Assembly: GCA_963666505.2 (NCBI GenBank)
Contig: CAXXXL010000001.1
Span: forward strand, 992,001-1,056,000
From: JABGQS01 sp963666505
Lineage (GTDB): Bacteria > Bacillota > Clostridia > Christensenellales > SZUA-584
Direction: 5' to 3'
Length of the DNA stretch: 64,000 bases
The position numbers were made by a program, and so were the translations under genes. Below the pieces are notes generated by a model. The model ran no database searches. It was given only the letters and a program-made list of their open reading frames with translations, and was not told the origin of the DNA. Positions 34,649 through 44,225 of this stretch are shown piece after piece. Positions within the stretch are counted from its first letter, which is position 1. Each line of letters opens with the position of its first letter.

Positions 34649-35062
34649 ATGAAAGCGATCGACTGCAATATTACCGTCAGATATTCGGAAACCGGACGCA
34701 GAGGCTTGGCACAGCACTATGCATATTACACATGGTTCGATATTGCGTTGGAAGCTCTTATAAATAAGTGCGAAATGAGCTATAAAGACATTGAAGAACT
34801 TGGCTATGTATTTGTTACGTTGTCCGAATCGTGCGAATTTAAAAACGCCGCATATTACGGCGACGAGCTTATAGTAAGAATAAAGGTTGAAGATATCAGC
34901 ACAATAAAACTTGCTTTTTCATATGAAGTAATCAGAGAGAAAGACTCTGTGCTTATAGCTACGGCGAGGTCAAGCAGTGTGTTTGTAGACAATAATTCAA
35001 GGCCGCACTCGCTAAAGAAACTTCTTCCGCAGCTATATAAAAAGCTCGAGCAAATGTTATAG
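34649..35062 (+). CDS. Hotdog-fold acyl-CoA thioesterase-like protein (YbgC/4HBT)
   Basis: A 137-residue single-hotdog protein: RYSETGRRGLAQHYAYYTWFD in place of the family's RYxETDxxGxxxHxxYxxxF, followed by a beta-sheet ending ARSSSVFVDNNSRP. YbgC-like proteins hydrolyse acyl-CoA thioesters. The usual catalytic aspartate of the first motif is glycine here (ETG instead of ETD), so it may have changed substrate or lost catalysis. GGAGGG precedes the ATG. Its end overlaps the convergent tdk stop by six bases. Confidence 0.75.
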   Translation: MKAIDCNITVRYSETGRRGLAQHYAYYTWFDIALEALINKCEMSYKDIEELGYVFVTLSESCEFKNAAYYGDELIVRIKVEDISTIKLAFSYEVIREKDSVLIATARSSSVFVDNNSRPHSLKKLLPQLYKKLEQML

Positions 35063-35710
35063 CTTTCTTCTCACTATTCCTTTTGCTTCATCATAACGTT
35101 TCATATATTCATTAAGGCAGACAGGTTCGTATACTGTAACTCGTTCATCTTCAATAGCGACCTGCTCACCTTCAAACACAGGCTTGCCGTCCACGTTTCT
35201 GATTTGGATCGTCGCCTTTTTTGGTTTTTCAGAATACCTGCATATAGCTCTTGTAGTAACCTCTTCAATATCCTGAGCCAGTGCAAAAAGATAAGCGCTC
35301 CCCTCGAAAGGCATACCGAGCGCATCAACTTTGAGCGCAAAGCATATTACAGGTATGTCAAGATAGGAAACGACTCTTGCAAGGTCAAAAACGTTCTCTT
35401 TACTCATAAACTGCGCTTCGTCTATAAGTACCAATGATATTGGCTTGCCGCTTTTCTTTGCTGATAGAGCCTCGTCATAAATACGATCATATACCCATCC
35501 GTCCAGAGGCTGCGTAAGAAAATCTGCTTTTCTTTTTATAATTCCGTTTTCCAGCCTGCTGATTATATGCATATCGGCCTTGGTATCAATTTGTGGCTTT
35601 AAACAAAGTACACGCTTATTATTGTTTTTCTCATAATCATAAGCTATCTGAAGAAGCTGGGTAGATTTTCCTGCATTCATAACAGCATATCTCAAAAAAA
35701 GTTTTGCCAT
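35057..35710 (-). CDS. tdk: Thymidine kinase (type II)
   Basis: A 217-residue kinase that phosphorylates thymidine to dTMP with ATP (nucleoside salvage). P-loop AVMNAGKSTQLLQ, Walker B-like VLIDEAQFMS, and ALKVDALGMPFEGSAYLFALAQ of the lasso region are clear. The zinc ribbon is incomplete: only CRYS and PVCLNEY remain of the usual four ligands. The ATG at 35710 has GGAGG upstream; the longer frame to 35770 runs into the promoter. Single transcript. Confidence 0.9.
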   Translation of the reverse strand: MAKLFLRYAVMNAGKSTQLLQIAYDYEKNNNKRVLCLKPQIDTKADMHIISRLENGIIKRKADFLTQPLDGWVYDRIYDEALSAKKSGKPISLVLIDEAQFMSKENVFDLARVVSYLDIPVICFALKVDALGMPFEGSAYLFALAQDIEEVTTRAICRYSEKPKKATIQIRNVDGKPVFEGEQVAIEDERVTVYEPVCLNEYMKRYDEAKGIVRRKL

Positions 35711-35741
35711 AAAGGTTCCTCCAAAACATATTCTATAAAAA

Positions 35742-35770
35742 ATTATAGCATTTACATAGTACGTATACAA
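35742..35770 (-). promoter_or_regulatory. Sigma-A promoter of tdk
   Basis: Minus strand TTGTAT (35765-35770), a 17-base spacer and TATAAT (35742-35747), about 30 bases before the tdk ATG. Confidence 0.7.
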
Positions 35771-35851
35771 TATGTTGTATCAAGAAAGAAAAATACAACT
35801 ATATATTTACTATTATACTGATGATGTTTTTTTAACTAGTATGACAAAATA

Positions 35852-35880
35852 TTGTAAAAGTATTAACTGCGTGTTATAAT
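35852..35880 (+). promoter_or_regulatory. Sigma-A promoter before a truncated lipoprotein
   Basis: TTGTAA (35852-35857), a 17-base spacer and a perfect TATAAT (35875-35880), 13 bases before the ATG of the short frame at 35894. Confidence 0.65.
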
Positions 35881-35893
35881 GCATGTTGTTTTA

Positions 35894-35989
35894 ATGAAAA
35901 AATTATTTATACCGGTCATTGCAGTGATTGTGGTAGTTGGTGTTTTTACTGGCTGCCAGCCGAAAGATACTGCAGATGACATCATATAG
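35894..35989 (+). pseudogene. Truncated lipoprotein (signal peptide only)
   Basis: A 31-codon frame MKKLFIPVIAVIVVVGVFTG followed by CQPKDTADDII and a stop. It has a perfect lipoprotein signal with lipobox FTGC but almost no mature protein. Either a real gene cut off early or a decayed substrate-binding or surface lipoprotein. The next 230 bases (35990-36223) hold no recognisable gene or RNA. Confidence 0.45.
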
Positions 35990-36241
35990 CGACACAACTT
36001 GTTCTTGCTCTAACATCGAAGAAATCTAAAGTATCTAAGACATAAGGTATACCATGCGACAAAGGTGAACCATGATATTAAACGTTATATTATAGATAAA
36101 CCACACTTAACAGTATCAAAAGCAGTGTGAAAGCCCTATTTTGGCTGTTAAAGTCGTGTTTAGCGTAACGTTTTTAATGCAGGAAGGTTTAAATAATGCA
36201 AATTTGGGTATCTATTATTTTGAGTGAGAAAGGAATTTGAT

Positions 36242-37489
36242 GTGATAAAAGAAGCAATAAAAAGATTCCTGAACATAATGAAAACTGCTGAAATTAGCGA
36301 AAGCGCTAAGCAAGAATTTTACAGAGAGCTTGCAGATTCCAATATTATGAGAGGCAAGATCATTTCGGTTTTGCTTATATTAATAGAGCTTATCGTTATA
36401 ACTGCATCAATTATCAAAGACCCGGCCGATGTCTTAATTGCTCCGAAATTATACTATCATGTGATGTACATTATTTTTATACTATCTACAACGATTGTCT
36501 TGATAATAATAAATTTCATTTCAAGAAACGAAAACTACAGCGTAAAAAAGGCAATGACTGTAACATATACTTTCCTTATATTCATAATAGTTTGGAATAT
36601 GTTTATAACACTGATGGATCAAAGATCGTCAGGTTCACTTCTATCATATTTTACGACGATCATTGCGGCAAGTGTGATAGTATACATAAAACCCAAAGTG
36701 CTTGTAATAGCTTTTTCAAGCATACAGATATCATTCATAATATTGCTGCCTTTCTTTTTGCCGGCAGGAGAATCGCCATTCGCAGAATATGTAAACTCAA
36801 CGATAGCGGCAACTGTATCTATTTTTCTTGGTTATATACTTTATCAGAACAAAGCTAACAACTTTGTACAACGTAAAATAATAGAGCAGAAGAATAAGCA
36901 GCTAAACCACCTGAATAAGAGATTGAAAGAGACTAACAAAACGCTGGAGTATCTTTCGCAGACCGACGGTCTTACGGGTATACATAACAGAAGAATGTTC
37001 GATAAGCTCTCAAAAAACTACTGGATCAAATGCAAGCAAAATAATGTTTCGTTGTCAGTTATTATGATGGACATAGATCATTTCAGGGAATACAACGATA
37101 ATTTTGGGCATCAGTCAGGTGATGAATGTTTGATAAAGCTTGTTAACTCATTAACTAAGACTCTTAAGGATTTCAATGGCACTAAAGATTCAATGCTTGC
37201 AAGATACGGTGGTGAGGAATTCATATTGATGACCTGCGGAATGTCAGAAGAAAAGGCACTTAGTTTGGCGGAAAGTATTCGAAAAAATGTTGAGGCTATA
37301 AAAATTGAAAGAGAATACAAAGAAGTCGCAGACCATATAACGCTAAGCCTCGGTGTATATACAGGAATGCCTGCAGATGAAACATCTATGCTGCTGGATT
37401 ATATAGGCAATGCCGACAAAGCACTATATTGCGCTAAAAATGACGGAAGAAATGTTACAAGAATATATAATAAAAAAGCGCCTGTCTAG
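36242..37489 (+). CDS. Membrane diguanylate cyclase (GGDEF)
   Basis: A 415-residue protein (421 if a GTG at 36224 is used). Six membrane helices fill residues 40-210, followed by a short coiled coil (EQKNKQLNHLNKRLKETNKTLEYLSQ) and a GGDEF domain from SQTDGLTGIHNRRMF to the C-terminus. The active-site loop is GGEEF in ARYGGEEFILM, with MDIDHFREYNDNFGH as the metal site, so cyclic-di-GMP synthesis is expected. No RxxD inhibitory site precedes the loop. The GTG at 36242 has AAAGGA seven bases upstream. Its sensor is unknown. Confidence 0.88.
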   Translation: MIKEAIKRFLNIMKTAEISESAKQEFYRELADSNIMRGKIISVLLILIELIVITASIIKDPADVLIAPKLYYHVMYIIFILSTTIVLIIINFISRNENYSVKKAMTVTYTFLIFIIVWNMFITLMDQRSSGSLLSYFTTIIAASVIVYIKPKVLVIAFSSIQISFIILLPFFLPAGESPFAEYVNSTIAATVSIFLGYILYQNKANNFVQRKIIEQKNKQLNHLNKRLKETNKTLEYLSQTDGLTGIHNRRMFDKLSKNYWIKCKQNNVSLSVIMMDIDHFREYNDNFGHQSGDECLIKLVNSLTKTLKDFNGTKDSMLARYGGEEFILMTCGMSEEKALSLAESIRKNVEAIKIEREYKEVADHITLSLGVYTGMPADETSMLLDYIGNADKALYCAKNDGRNVTRIYNKKAPV

Positions 37490-38895
37490 TCTGCTGCTGT
37501 TTTAGCTTCTTCCCAAAGAACATCCAGCGTTTCAAGGCTGCTCTTTTTCATGTCAATATTCCTTTTCAGGGCAAGCTTTTCAACGTATTCAAATCGCCTA
37601 ATAAATTTGTCCGTTGCGTTCTGCAGTGTAATTTCAGGTTCAATACCCAGCAGTCTTACGACATTTACAGCACTGAACAGCATATCTCCGCATTCCTCAG
37701 CAGGGTCTTTCCCGGCAGCTAAATCCTGTTCGATTTCTAAGATCTCTTCTCTTAATTTCTCAACAGCCTGACCGGGCTGCTCAAAATCAAAGCCGATATG
37801 AGCCGCTTTATGCTGAATTTTGCCGCTTCTGAAAAGTGCGGGCATAGATTTGGGTACAGCCTTTAGCACGTCAGTCTGAGTCTGATGGCTTTTCTCCTGT
37901 TTCTTGATGACCTCCCAGTTATCTATAACGTCACCGGGAGTATGTGCCACTGCACTGCCGAATATGTGCGAATGACGGCTTATCATCTTTTCGCATATAG
38001 CGCTCGTTACATCAGAGATGTCAAACTCACTGTTTTGCTGCGCTATCTTTGCATGAAACACCACCTGAAGAATAACGTCGCCCAGCTCATCATACAACGC
38101 ATTCATATCACCCTCGTCAATAGCTTCAAGCACTTCATAGCTCTCTTCAACAAGATACCTTTTAAGGCTGAAATGAGTCTGCTCCTTGTCCCAGGGGCAG
38201 CCGTTTCTGCTGCGCAGCTTGTCCATCACTGAAACAAGATCTGAAAAAGTATACCGCTTTTTTTCTTCGAACTGTACAGGTGCAATAACAACGGCGCAAT
38301 AATGTCCGTAATAGTCAGCGGTGTCAAGCTTATAAAGCGGGATTATATTATAAGTATGTGTGCTGGTGTTTATAAAAAGCACCTTGTGTTCGTCATCATA
38401 ATACTTTGCAAGATTAAGTTTCAAATCAGATGCAAGCATACTGCTGTCAACCTCTTCTATAACAAGCACGTTGTCCGTATTGGTTACGAAGTCAAAGCTG
38501 CTTGCGGTATAAAATGTTATACCGGAGGCTTTTTTAATGATACCGCTTTGAAGAGCCAGGGCTGATGCTTCACTGCCGTATGGTATAACTTTAACAGTTC
38601 CGCCGTTCTCGGTGACTTTGGCGGCCAGTTTAACCGCAATGCTGCTGTGGCAAGCGTCCCCGAGGCAAATAAAAAGAGTGCCGTCACTCATAAGAAACTC
38701 AACAGAGCAAGACGCAAGCTCATCAAAATCCACGGCATTCTCATAGATATCGTCAAGAGTACTGAATGATATATCCGGTAGTTTTTCAAGTCCTTTTGAA
38801 GTCTGCAGAACGACACGCTCAGCACTGCCGGCGGCTTTCAATACTTCTGCCGAAACTTCACCGTTTCTATTCATGCTGCCAATAGTTATATGCAT
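37486..38895 (-). CDS. mazG: Nucleoside triphosphate pyrophosphohydrolase MazG (YabN type)
   Basis: A 469-residue fusion. Residues 1-220 form a diverged tetrapyrrole-methylase-like domain (weak GDACHSS and EASALALQSG), as in Bacillus YabN. From about 225 two MazG units follow: LRSRNGCPWDKEQTHFSLKRYLVEESYEVLEAID, ELGDVILQVVFHAKIAQ, then KLREEILEIEQDL with CGDMLFSAVNVVRLLGI. The EExxE and ExxD metal motifs of both are seen. It removes non-canonical NTPs (house cleaning). Overlaps the GGDEF end and lies directly after the flippase gene. Confidence 0.9.
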   Translation of the reverse strand: MHITIGSMNRNGEVSAEVLKAAGSAERVVLQTSKGLEKLPDISFSTLDDIYENAVDFDELASCSVEFLMSDGTLFICLGDACHSSIAVKLAAKVTENGGTVKVIPYGSEASALALQSGIIKKASGITFYTASSFDFVTNTDNVLVIEEVDSSMLASDLKLNLAKYYDDEHKVLFINTSTHTYNIIPLYKLDTADYYGHYCAVVIAPVQFEEKKRYTFSDLVSVMDKLRSRNGCPWDKEQTHFSLKRYLVEESYEVLEAIDEGDMNALYDELGDVILQVVFHAKIAQQNSEFDISDVTSAICEKMISRHSHIFGSAVAHTPGDVIDNWEVIKKQEKSHQTQTDVLKAVPKSMPALFRSGKIQHKAAHIGFDFEQPGQAVEKLREEILEIEQDLAAGKDPAEECGDMLFSAVNVVRLLGIEPEITLQNATDKFIRRFEYVEKLALKRNIDMKKSSLETLDVLWEEAKTAAD

Positions 38896-38896
38896 A

Positions 38897-40522
38897 TCAA
38901 GCTCTCCATAGCCTTAATTTGAACATTATCTTTGTTATCAGCCCGCCGCCCGGTATATTCTGAAGGTCTTGTTTGGAAAGAGACTTTGTTATCAGGAGTG
39001 CCAATCCGTACACGAACACGGCAGCGATAATAACAACAACAGTAGTCACAGTATTGCTGTATCTTTCTATCATAAATCCGCTGAGGAAATAAACGAGTAC
39101 GCCCATTATTGCAGTCGATAGCACAGGCATAATTATTCCTGAGAGCGGTTTTATATTCGGCTTTGTTATTCTTGTCATAGAAATTATATTTAGAAGGGCT
39201 GTAATAGTATAACACGCAGCTGTACCAATAGCAGCACCGTAAATATTAAACTGAGGCTGTCGAATGAGCAAGATCGATAATACAACCTTAATGGCAGCAC
39301 CGATAGCAAGATTGCGAAGCGGAAGGTATGGTTTCCCTGCTCCCTGTATGATGCCTGTAGTTGTCTGGAGAACGGTTAAGAATAAAACTCCAATAGCTAA
39401 ATATCTGAGCAATCCGCCGCCAACAGCAAGCTCGTCCGGTGTAAACCCTGATGAATACAAAATGGTGACGATGTTGTCCGATAGAAGGAACATCCCAAGA
39501 GCACAAGGAAGGCCGATGAGTATCGCAAGTTTAAAGCCCAGAGCAGACCTTGTGCTGACTGCAGAAAGGTCTTTATTAGCTGCAGCTTCAGATATAGCTG
39601 GTACAAGGCTCATGCTAAGAGCAAGTGACAAAACAGCCGGCATATTAACAAGGGGATTTGCAATACCGACTAATACACCAAAGTTTTGTCCTGCGTTTAG
39701 TGAACTATAGGCACTGAAGTCTATATTATCTAGTATATTGTTAACTAAAAATGAGTCAAGCGACATAATAAGCGGCATTATGCTTGCGCCGAGTATTATT
39801 GGGAAAGCGATGAATAACAGCTCTCCAAGTATGCTTTTATGTTTTGAGACATAAGGTTCAACATGAGTTTCACGACGAAGCGTTTTAATACCGCCTTTTT
39901 TTCTGTTATAGAAAACAAGCATAATAACAAGTGCGGCAATTTCAGACAGTGAAACGCCAAGCAGCGCACCCGCAGCTCCGTACTGCGGTCCTTTCTGCAC
40001 CCAAAAGTAAGCAAGTAAAAGGCCTGCGCCAAGTTTGATAAGCTGCTCTGTTATCTGTGTGGCGGCAGTTGGCACCATTTGCTGAAGTCCCTGAAAATAT
40101 CCTCTGTATGAAGAAAGCATTGCGACAAAGAATAGCGCTGGCGCAATCATGCGAAGGCCAAGTGCTGCCGTTGGTCTGCCTGCAAGGTTTGCTATAACGT
40201 CCGCAAAACTAAGAAGGATCACAGTTGAGATAAGTCCGACGATAAGAAGAAGCTTCAGCGCTCTTTTAAAAACTTTATGTGCACTTCTGTAGTCCCCGAC
40301 AGTCACCCGTGCAGAAACCATTCTTGAAACGGCTACAGGCAGCCCGGCAGTTGCAAAGACAACGAGAAAGGCATATATAGGGTAGGCTACGCCGTAATCG
40401 GCCATTCCCTCTGAACCAACGAAATTAGCAAGCGGAATTCTAAAAAATGCACCTAGTATCTTAACTAAAATTCCCGCTCCTGCAAGAATAGCTGCACCCT
40501 TTACAAAGCTCTTTTTAGTCAT
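38897..40522 (-). CDS. SpoVB/YabM-type polysaccharide flippase (MOP superfamily)
   Basis: A 541-residue membrane protein with about 14 helices. Landmarks: KGAAILAGAGILVKILGAFFRIPLA at the N-terminus, YFQGLQQMVPTAATQITEQ and QTTTGIIQGAGKPYLPL. MOP family transporters move lipid-linked oligosaccharides or lipid II across the membrane; SpoVB acts in spore cortex synthesis and YabM is its paralogue. Directly upstream of mazG as in Bacillus yabM-yabN, so the pair is conserved. ATGGAGATAAA provides the ribosome site. Confidence 0.87.
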   Translation of the reverse strand: MTKKSFVKGAAILAGAGILVKILGAFFRIPLANFVGSEGMADYGVAYPIYAFLVVFATAGLPVAVSRMVSARVTVGDYRSAHKVFKRALKLLLIVGLISTVILLSFADVIANLAGRPTAALGLRMIAPALFFVAMLSSYRGYFQGLQQMVPTAATQITEQLIKLGAGLLLAYFWVQKGPQYGAAGALLGVSLSEIAALVIMLVFYNRKKGGIKTLRRETHVEPYVSKHKSILGELLFIAFPIILGASIMPLIMSLDSFLVNNILDNIDFSAYSSLNAGQNFGVLVGIANPLVNMPAVLSLALSMSLVPAISEAAANKDLSAVSTRSALGFKLAILIGLPCALGMFLLSDNIVTILYSSGFTPDELAVGGGLLRYLAIGVLFLTVLQTTTGIIQGAGKPYLPLRNLAIGAAIKVVLSILLIRQPQFNIYGAAIGTAACYTITALLNIISMTRITKPNIKPLSGIIMPVLSTAIMGVLVYFLSGFMIERYSNTVTTVVVIIAAVFVYGLALLITKSLSKQDLQNIPGGGLITKIMFKLRLWRA

Positions 40523-40595
40523 TTTATCTCCATTCTCAAACCAGTCATACCGCTACCAAATTTCGAGGTTTAAAAAACATTCACTACGATATTTA

Positions 40596-40624
40596 TTGAT
40601 TATAAATGATTATTTGCTTATAAT
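40596..40624 (+). promoter_or_regulatory. Sigma-A promoter of trmL
   Basis: TTGATT (40596-40601), a 17-base spacer and a perfect TATAAT (40619-40624), with a leader of about 75 bases. Confidence 0.7.
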
Positions 40625-40700
40625 CAACACTGTAAATGGATAAAGGGATGTTAAATAATTCTAACAGAAATTGCAATGATAGAACACAAAGGGAGAAGCG

Positions 40701-41162
40701 ATGGGAATTAACATAGTTTTGGTTGAACCGGAAATACCTGCAAACACAGGCAACATAGCAAGAACATGCGCTGTTACGGGTGCACAGCTTCATCTTGTAG
40801 AGCCGCTTGGCTTCTCTATATCAGATAAGCGGGTAAAGCGTGCCGGTCTTGACTACTGGCCTCATTTGAACGTGCAGGTACATAAAAGCCTGGATGATTT
40901 TTTTAAGAGCACCAATGGCAAATATTATTACTGTTCTACAAAAGCTAAAAAATACTATACCGATATAGAATATGAAGACGGATGCTATCTTCTTTTCGGT
41001 AAAGAGACAAAAGGCTTGCCGGAACCGTTGATATTTGATAACCCGCAGAATGCTATAAAAATCCCTATGAGAAATGGTCTGCGTTCACTTAATCTTTCAA
41101 ACGCTGTCAGCATAATAGTTTATGAAGCGCTGCGGCAAAGAAATTTTGATGGTATGTTCTAA
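40701..41162 (+). CDS. trmL: tRNA (cytidine/uridine-34 2'-O)-methyltransferase
   Basis: A 153-residue SPOUT methyltransferase that 2'-O-methylates the wobble base of tRNA-Leu. Motifs: VLVEPEIPANTGNIARTC, DYWPHLNVQVHKSLDDF, LLFGKETKGLPE and the knotted SAM loop IPMRNGLRSLNLSNAVSIIVYEALRQ. Complete and of standard length. GGGAGAAG precedes the ATG. Its end overlaps the convergent GNAT gene by four bases. Confidence 0.93.
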   Translation: MGINIVLVEPEIPANTGNIARTCAVTGAQLHLVEPLGFSISDKRVKRAGLDYWPHLNVQVHKSLDDFFKSTNGKYYYCSTKAKKYYTDIEYEDGCYLLFGKETKGLPEPLIFDNPQNAIKIPMRNGLRSLNLSNAVSIIVYEALRQRNFDGMF

Positions 41163-42292
41163 ACAGTGCTGATATCAATAAGCGGCTTATCATATATCCT
41201 GTAAGACTTTATATATTTCATGCCCAGCCTTTCGAGCGCATTTTTAATATTGAGATTATCTTCAAGAATATAGTTCGCTTCCATACGGATGTTTTTTGGC
41301 GCAAGCTTTTCATGCATCTTGATATACATAAGAGCATCCAGTGCTCTGCCATGATAATCAGGATGAACAGCCAGCCCGAACAGCCTGTAGTCCTTAAGTT
41401 TTTTCAGTCCAAACAGCAGCCTTAAGAACCCGAACGGAAGAAGCTTTCCGTCTATTTTCTTAAGGATTATGTTTATGTCCGGAAACCCGAGGCAGTACCC
41501 GACCGGCTTGCCATCGTCTTCTACTATCCAGACGGCGTCGATGTCTACGATCAGCTTAAGTTTTTTAAGCATATCCTCCATAACCGGAAGATCCAGCGGC
41601 ACAAAGCCCCAATTATCTGCAAGAGCTGCGTTGCTTATCTCAAGTATGGCTTTTGCGTCATCTTTAATATTGTGCATGTCAAGCCGCCTTATCTTTATTC
41701 TTGGGTTGCGCTTCAAATACTTCGCAAGAAATCCGTCAAACCGTTTGGGCAGAGTATACCCGCTTCCGGTATTAGCTTCATAGACTAGAAGATCCTTAGC
41801 CTTCGAATAGCCGCAGCATGTAAAAAAACTATGGTAATATTCAGGGTTCCACGGCGACATATAAACCGGCGGCGTTTCATAGTCGTCGGATAAAAACCCC
41901 CAGTTTTCAGCGACAGGGTGAATAGGCCCTCGTATGGTCTTCATGCCTTTTTCATACAGCCACTCTTCGGCAGCTTTTACAAGAAGTGAACCCGCATCTT
42001 TGTCATCGATGCATTCAAATGCTCCAAAAAAGCCGATGTCAGAATTGTAAAAGCTGTTGTGGTTAAAATCAATATAAGCTATCGTCCTGCCAACCGCCCG
42101 GCCGCTGTCATCGACAAGCAGAAACAGCTCGTAATCCGAGTTGGAGAGTATAGGGTTGTTCTTGCCGTAGTAAGCCTTCTTTTCATCCATCCAAAGCGGA
42201 GGCGCAAAGCAGCAGGACTGCCCGTGCAATATCTGCGGAAGTCGTACAAACGCCTGCATCTGTTTTTTTGTTTTGACTTTAACTATACGCAT
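41159..42292 (-). CDS. GNAT-like N-acetyltransferase (YghO-type), hypothetical
   Basis: A 377-residue protein with a GNAT-like fold. N-terminal half: FVRLPQILHGQ and PPLWMDEKKAYYGKNNP, then GRTIAYIDFNHNS, FFGAFECIDD and GPIHPVAENWGFLSD. The C-terminal half has a second GNAT-like core: DNWGFVPLD, VEDDGKPVGYCLGFPDIN and LFGLAVHPDYHGRALDALMY. These 'N-acetyltransferase' proteins occur widely but no substrate is known. Single gene. Confidence 0.72.
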   Translation of the reverse strand: MRIVKVKTKKQMQAFVRLPQILHGQSCCFAPPLWMDEKKAYYGKNNPILSNSDYELFLLVDDSGRAVGRTIAYIDFNHNSFYNSDIGFFGAFECIDDKDAGSLLVKAAEEWLYEKGMKTIRGPIHPVAENWGFLSDDYETPPVYMSPWNPEYYHSFFTCCGYSKAKDLLVYEANTGSGYTLPKRFDGFLAKYLKRNPRIKIRRLDMHNIKDDAKAILEISNAALADNWGFVPLDLPVMEDMLKKLKLIVDIDAVWIVEDDGKPVGYCLGFPDINIILKKIDGKLLPFGFLRLLFGLKKLKDYRLFGLAVHPDYHGRALDALMYIKMHEKLAPKNIRMEANYILEDNLNIKNALERLGMKYIKSYRIYDKPLIDISTV

Positions 42293-42513
42293 ATTAAATC
42301 CTTTAACAATTATTTTTATATTGATTTTCTAAGTATAACCCTGAAAGTACAGTTAGTCCAATTAAAACAAGTTAACAATAATGTTAAATCCACAAACAGA
42401 GAGCAATATTACCTTTACATCTGGTTTCGTTTAATTTAAAATAAAATCAGATTGGTGACTTTGAAATAACATAGATGTTATATATATTTAAAATTTCTCA
42501 CTGGAGGTAATAA

Positions 42514-44130
42514 ATGGATATATGGATGTTTGTCCAGCTGATTGGCGGCCTTGGATTGTTTCTTTACGGAATGAAACTTATGTCAGAAAGTCTGGAAAGG
42601 ACAGCTGGCAGCAAGATGAGGAGAGGACTCGAGGTCTTAACGACTAACCGTTTTGCAGGAGCAGGCGTAGGTTTTGGTGTAACAGCGCTCATACAAAGCT
42701 CTTCAGCAACGACAGTAATGGTAGTCGGTTTTGTAAACGCTGGGCTGATGACGCTGATGCAGGCGTCGGGTGTCATAATGGGCGCTAACATAGGTACAAC
42801 TGTAACTGCATGGATAATCTCGATAGATATAAAAGACATCGCTCCGATATTCGTGTTCGCAGGCGTTATAATGATGTTCTTCGTAAAAAGAAGGACAATC
42901 AAACGGATAGGCGGAATCATTCTTGGCTTCGGTATATTGTTCGTAGGAATGTCGCTTATGTCAGACGCGATGAGGCCGCTGCGGGAACTTGAAGCATTCA
43001 GCACTCTCGTGGCTACCTTTGAAAACCCGATAATCGGAATACTGATAGGCCTCGTAATAACTTTAGCGATACAAAGCTCCTCGGCAACAACAGCCATACT
43101 TGTTTCAATGGCGATTGCAGGAGCTATTTCTTTACCGCAGGCAGTATATGTTATTTTCGGCTCCAACATAGGAACGTGTGTAACGGCGATCCTTGCAAGC
43201 ATAGGTGCAAGTAAAACAGCAAAACGTGCTTCAGTCATTCATCTGCTGTTCAACGTTTTTGGAGTAATACTTTTTGCTATAGTTATACAATTTATTCCGA
43301 TAGTAAACTGGCTGGTCAATACAGGGCTGCATGTCCAAACGCAGATAGCTCTGTTCCATACAATATTCAACATGTTCGCACTTATTGTAATGATTTGGTA
43401 TCCGCAGATTTTGATAAAGATGAGTAGATTGTTAATTCGCGGCGAAGATGAAATAAACGTACAGAAACGCTTTAAATATATTGGAGATAAGATACTTGAT
43501 ACGCCTTCAATTGCGGTCGGGCAGGCTGTAAGAGAAGTCGGAAGAATGGCAGAGCTGGCGCAGGAAAATTTCAACCTTTCCATGCAAGCGCTGCTCGAAC
43601 TGAACGAAAAGAACGTTACGCAGGTAGTAAACCAGGAACAGGTCGTGAACTTCTTAAACCATGCAATCACAGGCTACCTTGCAAAACTTTCAGCACTTGA
43701 ACTCTCAACAAACGATGCTCTAATGATTGCGGACTTATTTCATATAGTCAACGATATAGAGCGTATATCCGACCATGCTGAGAACATTACAGAGTATACG
43801 AATCTGCGTATTGATGAAAAAATACCGTTCTCGGATGATGCTATAGAAGAGATAAAGATGATGAGCTCGGAAGTCTCAAAGGCAATAGAGAAGAGCGTCA
43901 TAGCATTCGAGCAGAATGATAAACAGAGTGCAGAAGAAGTAATTCAGATAGAGAAGATAGTAGACCAGTATGAGCAAGACCTTAAAAACAGCCATATAAG
44001 GCGTGTATCCACTGGTGCTTGCGAGCCAAGGTCAGGCATGATATTCACAGACCTTGTAACAGATTTAGAGAGGGTGTCCGACCACGCTACCAATATAGCT
44101 TACTACGTATCGAAATCAAAATACAGGTAG
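42514..44130 (+). CDS. Na/Pi cotransporter family protein with PhoU domain
   Basis: A 538-residue phosphate transporter of the NptA/YjbB type. Two inverted repeats each carry the QSSSATT signature (GVTALIQSSSATTVMVVGFVN and LAIQSSSATTAILVS). About eight membrane helices run to residue 320, followed by a PhoU-like helical domain (LADLFHIVNDIERISDHAENI and ERVSDHATNIAYYVSK). Moves phosphate with sodium, in or out. GGAGG precedes the ATG. The 220 bases before it hold no gene. Confidence 0.92.
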   Translation: MDIWMFVQLIGGLGLFLYGMKLMSESLERTAGSKMRRGLEVLTTNRFAGAGVGFGVTALIQSSSATTVMVVGFVNAGLMTLMQASGVIMGANIGTTVTAWIISIDIKDIAPIFVFAGVIMMFFVKRRTIKRIGGIILGFGILFVGMSLMSDAMRPLRELEAFSTLVATFENPIIGILIGLVITLAIQSSSATTAILVSMAIAGAISLPQAVYVIFGSNIGTCVTAILASIGASKTAKRASVIHLLFNVFGVILFAIVIQFIPIVNWLVNTGLHVQTQIALFHTIFNMFALIVMIWYPQILIKMSRLLIRGEDEINVQKRFKYIGDKILDTPSIAVGQAVREVGRMAELAQENFNLSMQALLELNEKNVTQVVNQEQVVNFLNHAITGYLAKLSALELSTNDALMIADLFHIVNDIERISDHAENITEYTNLRIDEKIPFSDDAIEEIKMMSSEVSKAIEKSVIAFEQNDKQSAEEVIQIEKIVDQYEQDLKNSHIRRVSTGACEPRSGMIFTDLVTDLERVSDHATNIAYYVSKSKYR

Positions 44131-44225
44131 AGAAAGCAGCAAAAAAGTGGGCATTGATGAGTTGTGACGACGCTGTAAACAAGGCTCAAGAAGGAAAAAA
44201 TTAACTCGGATAATATTATTTTGGC

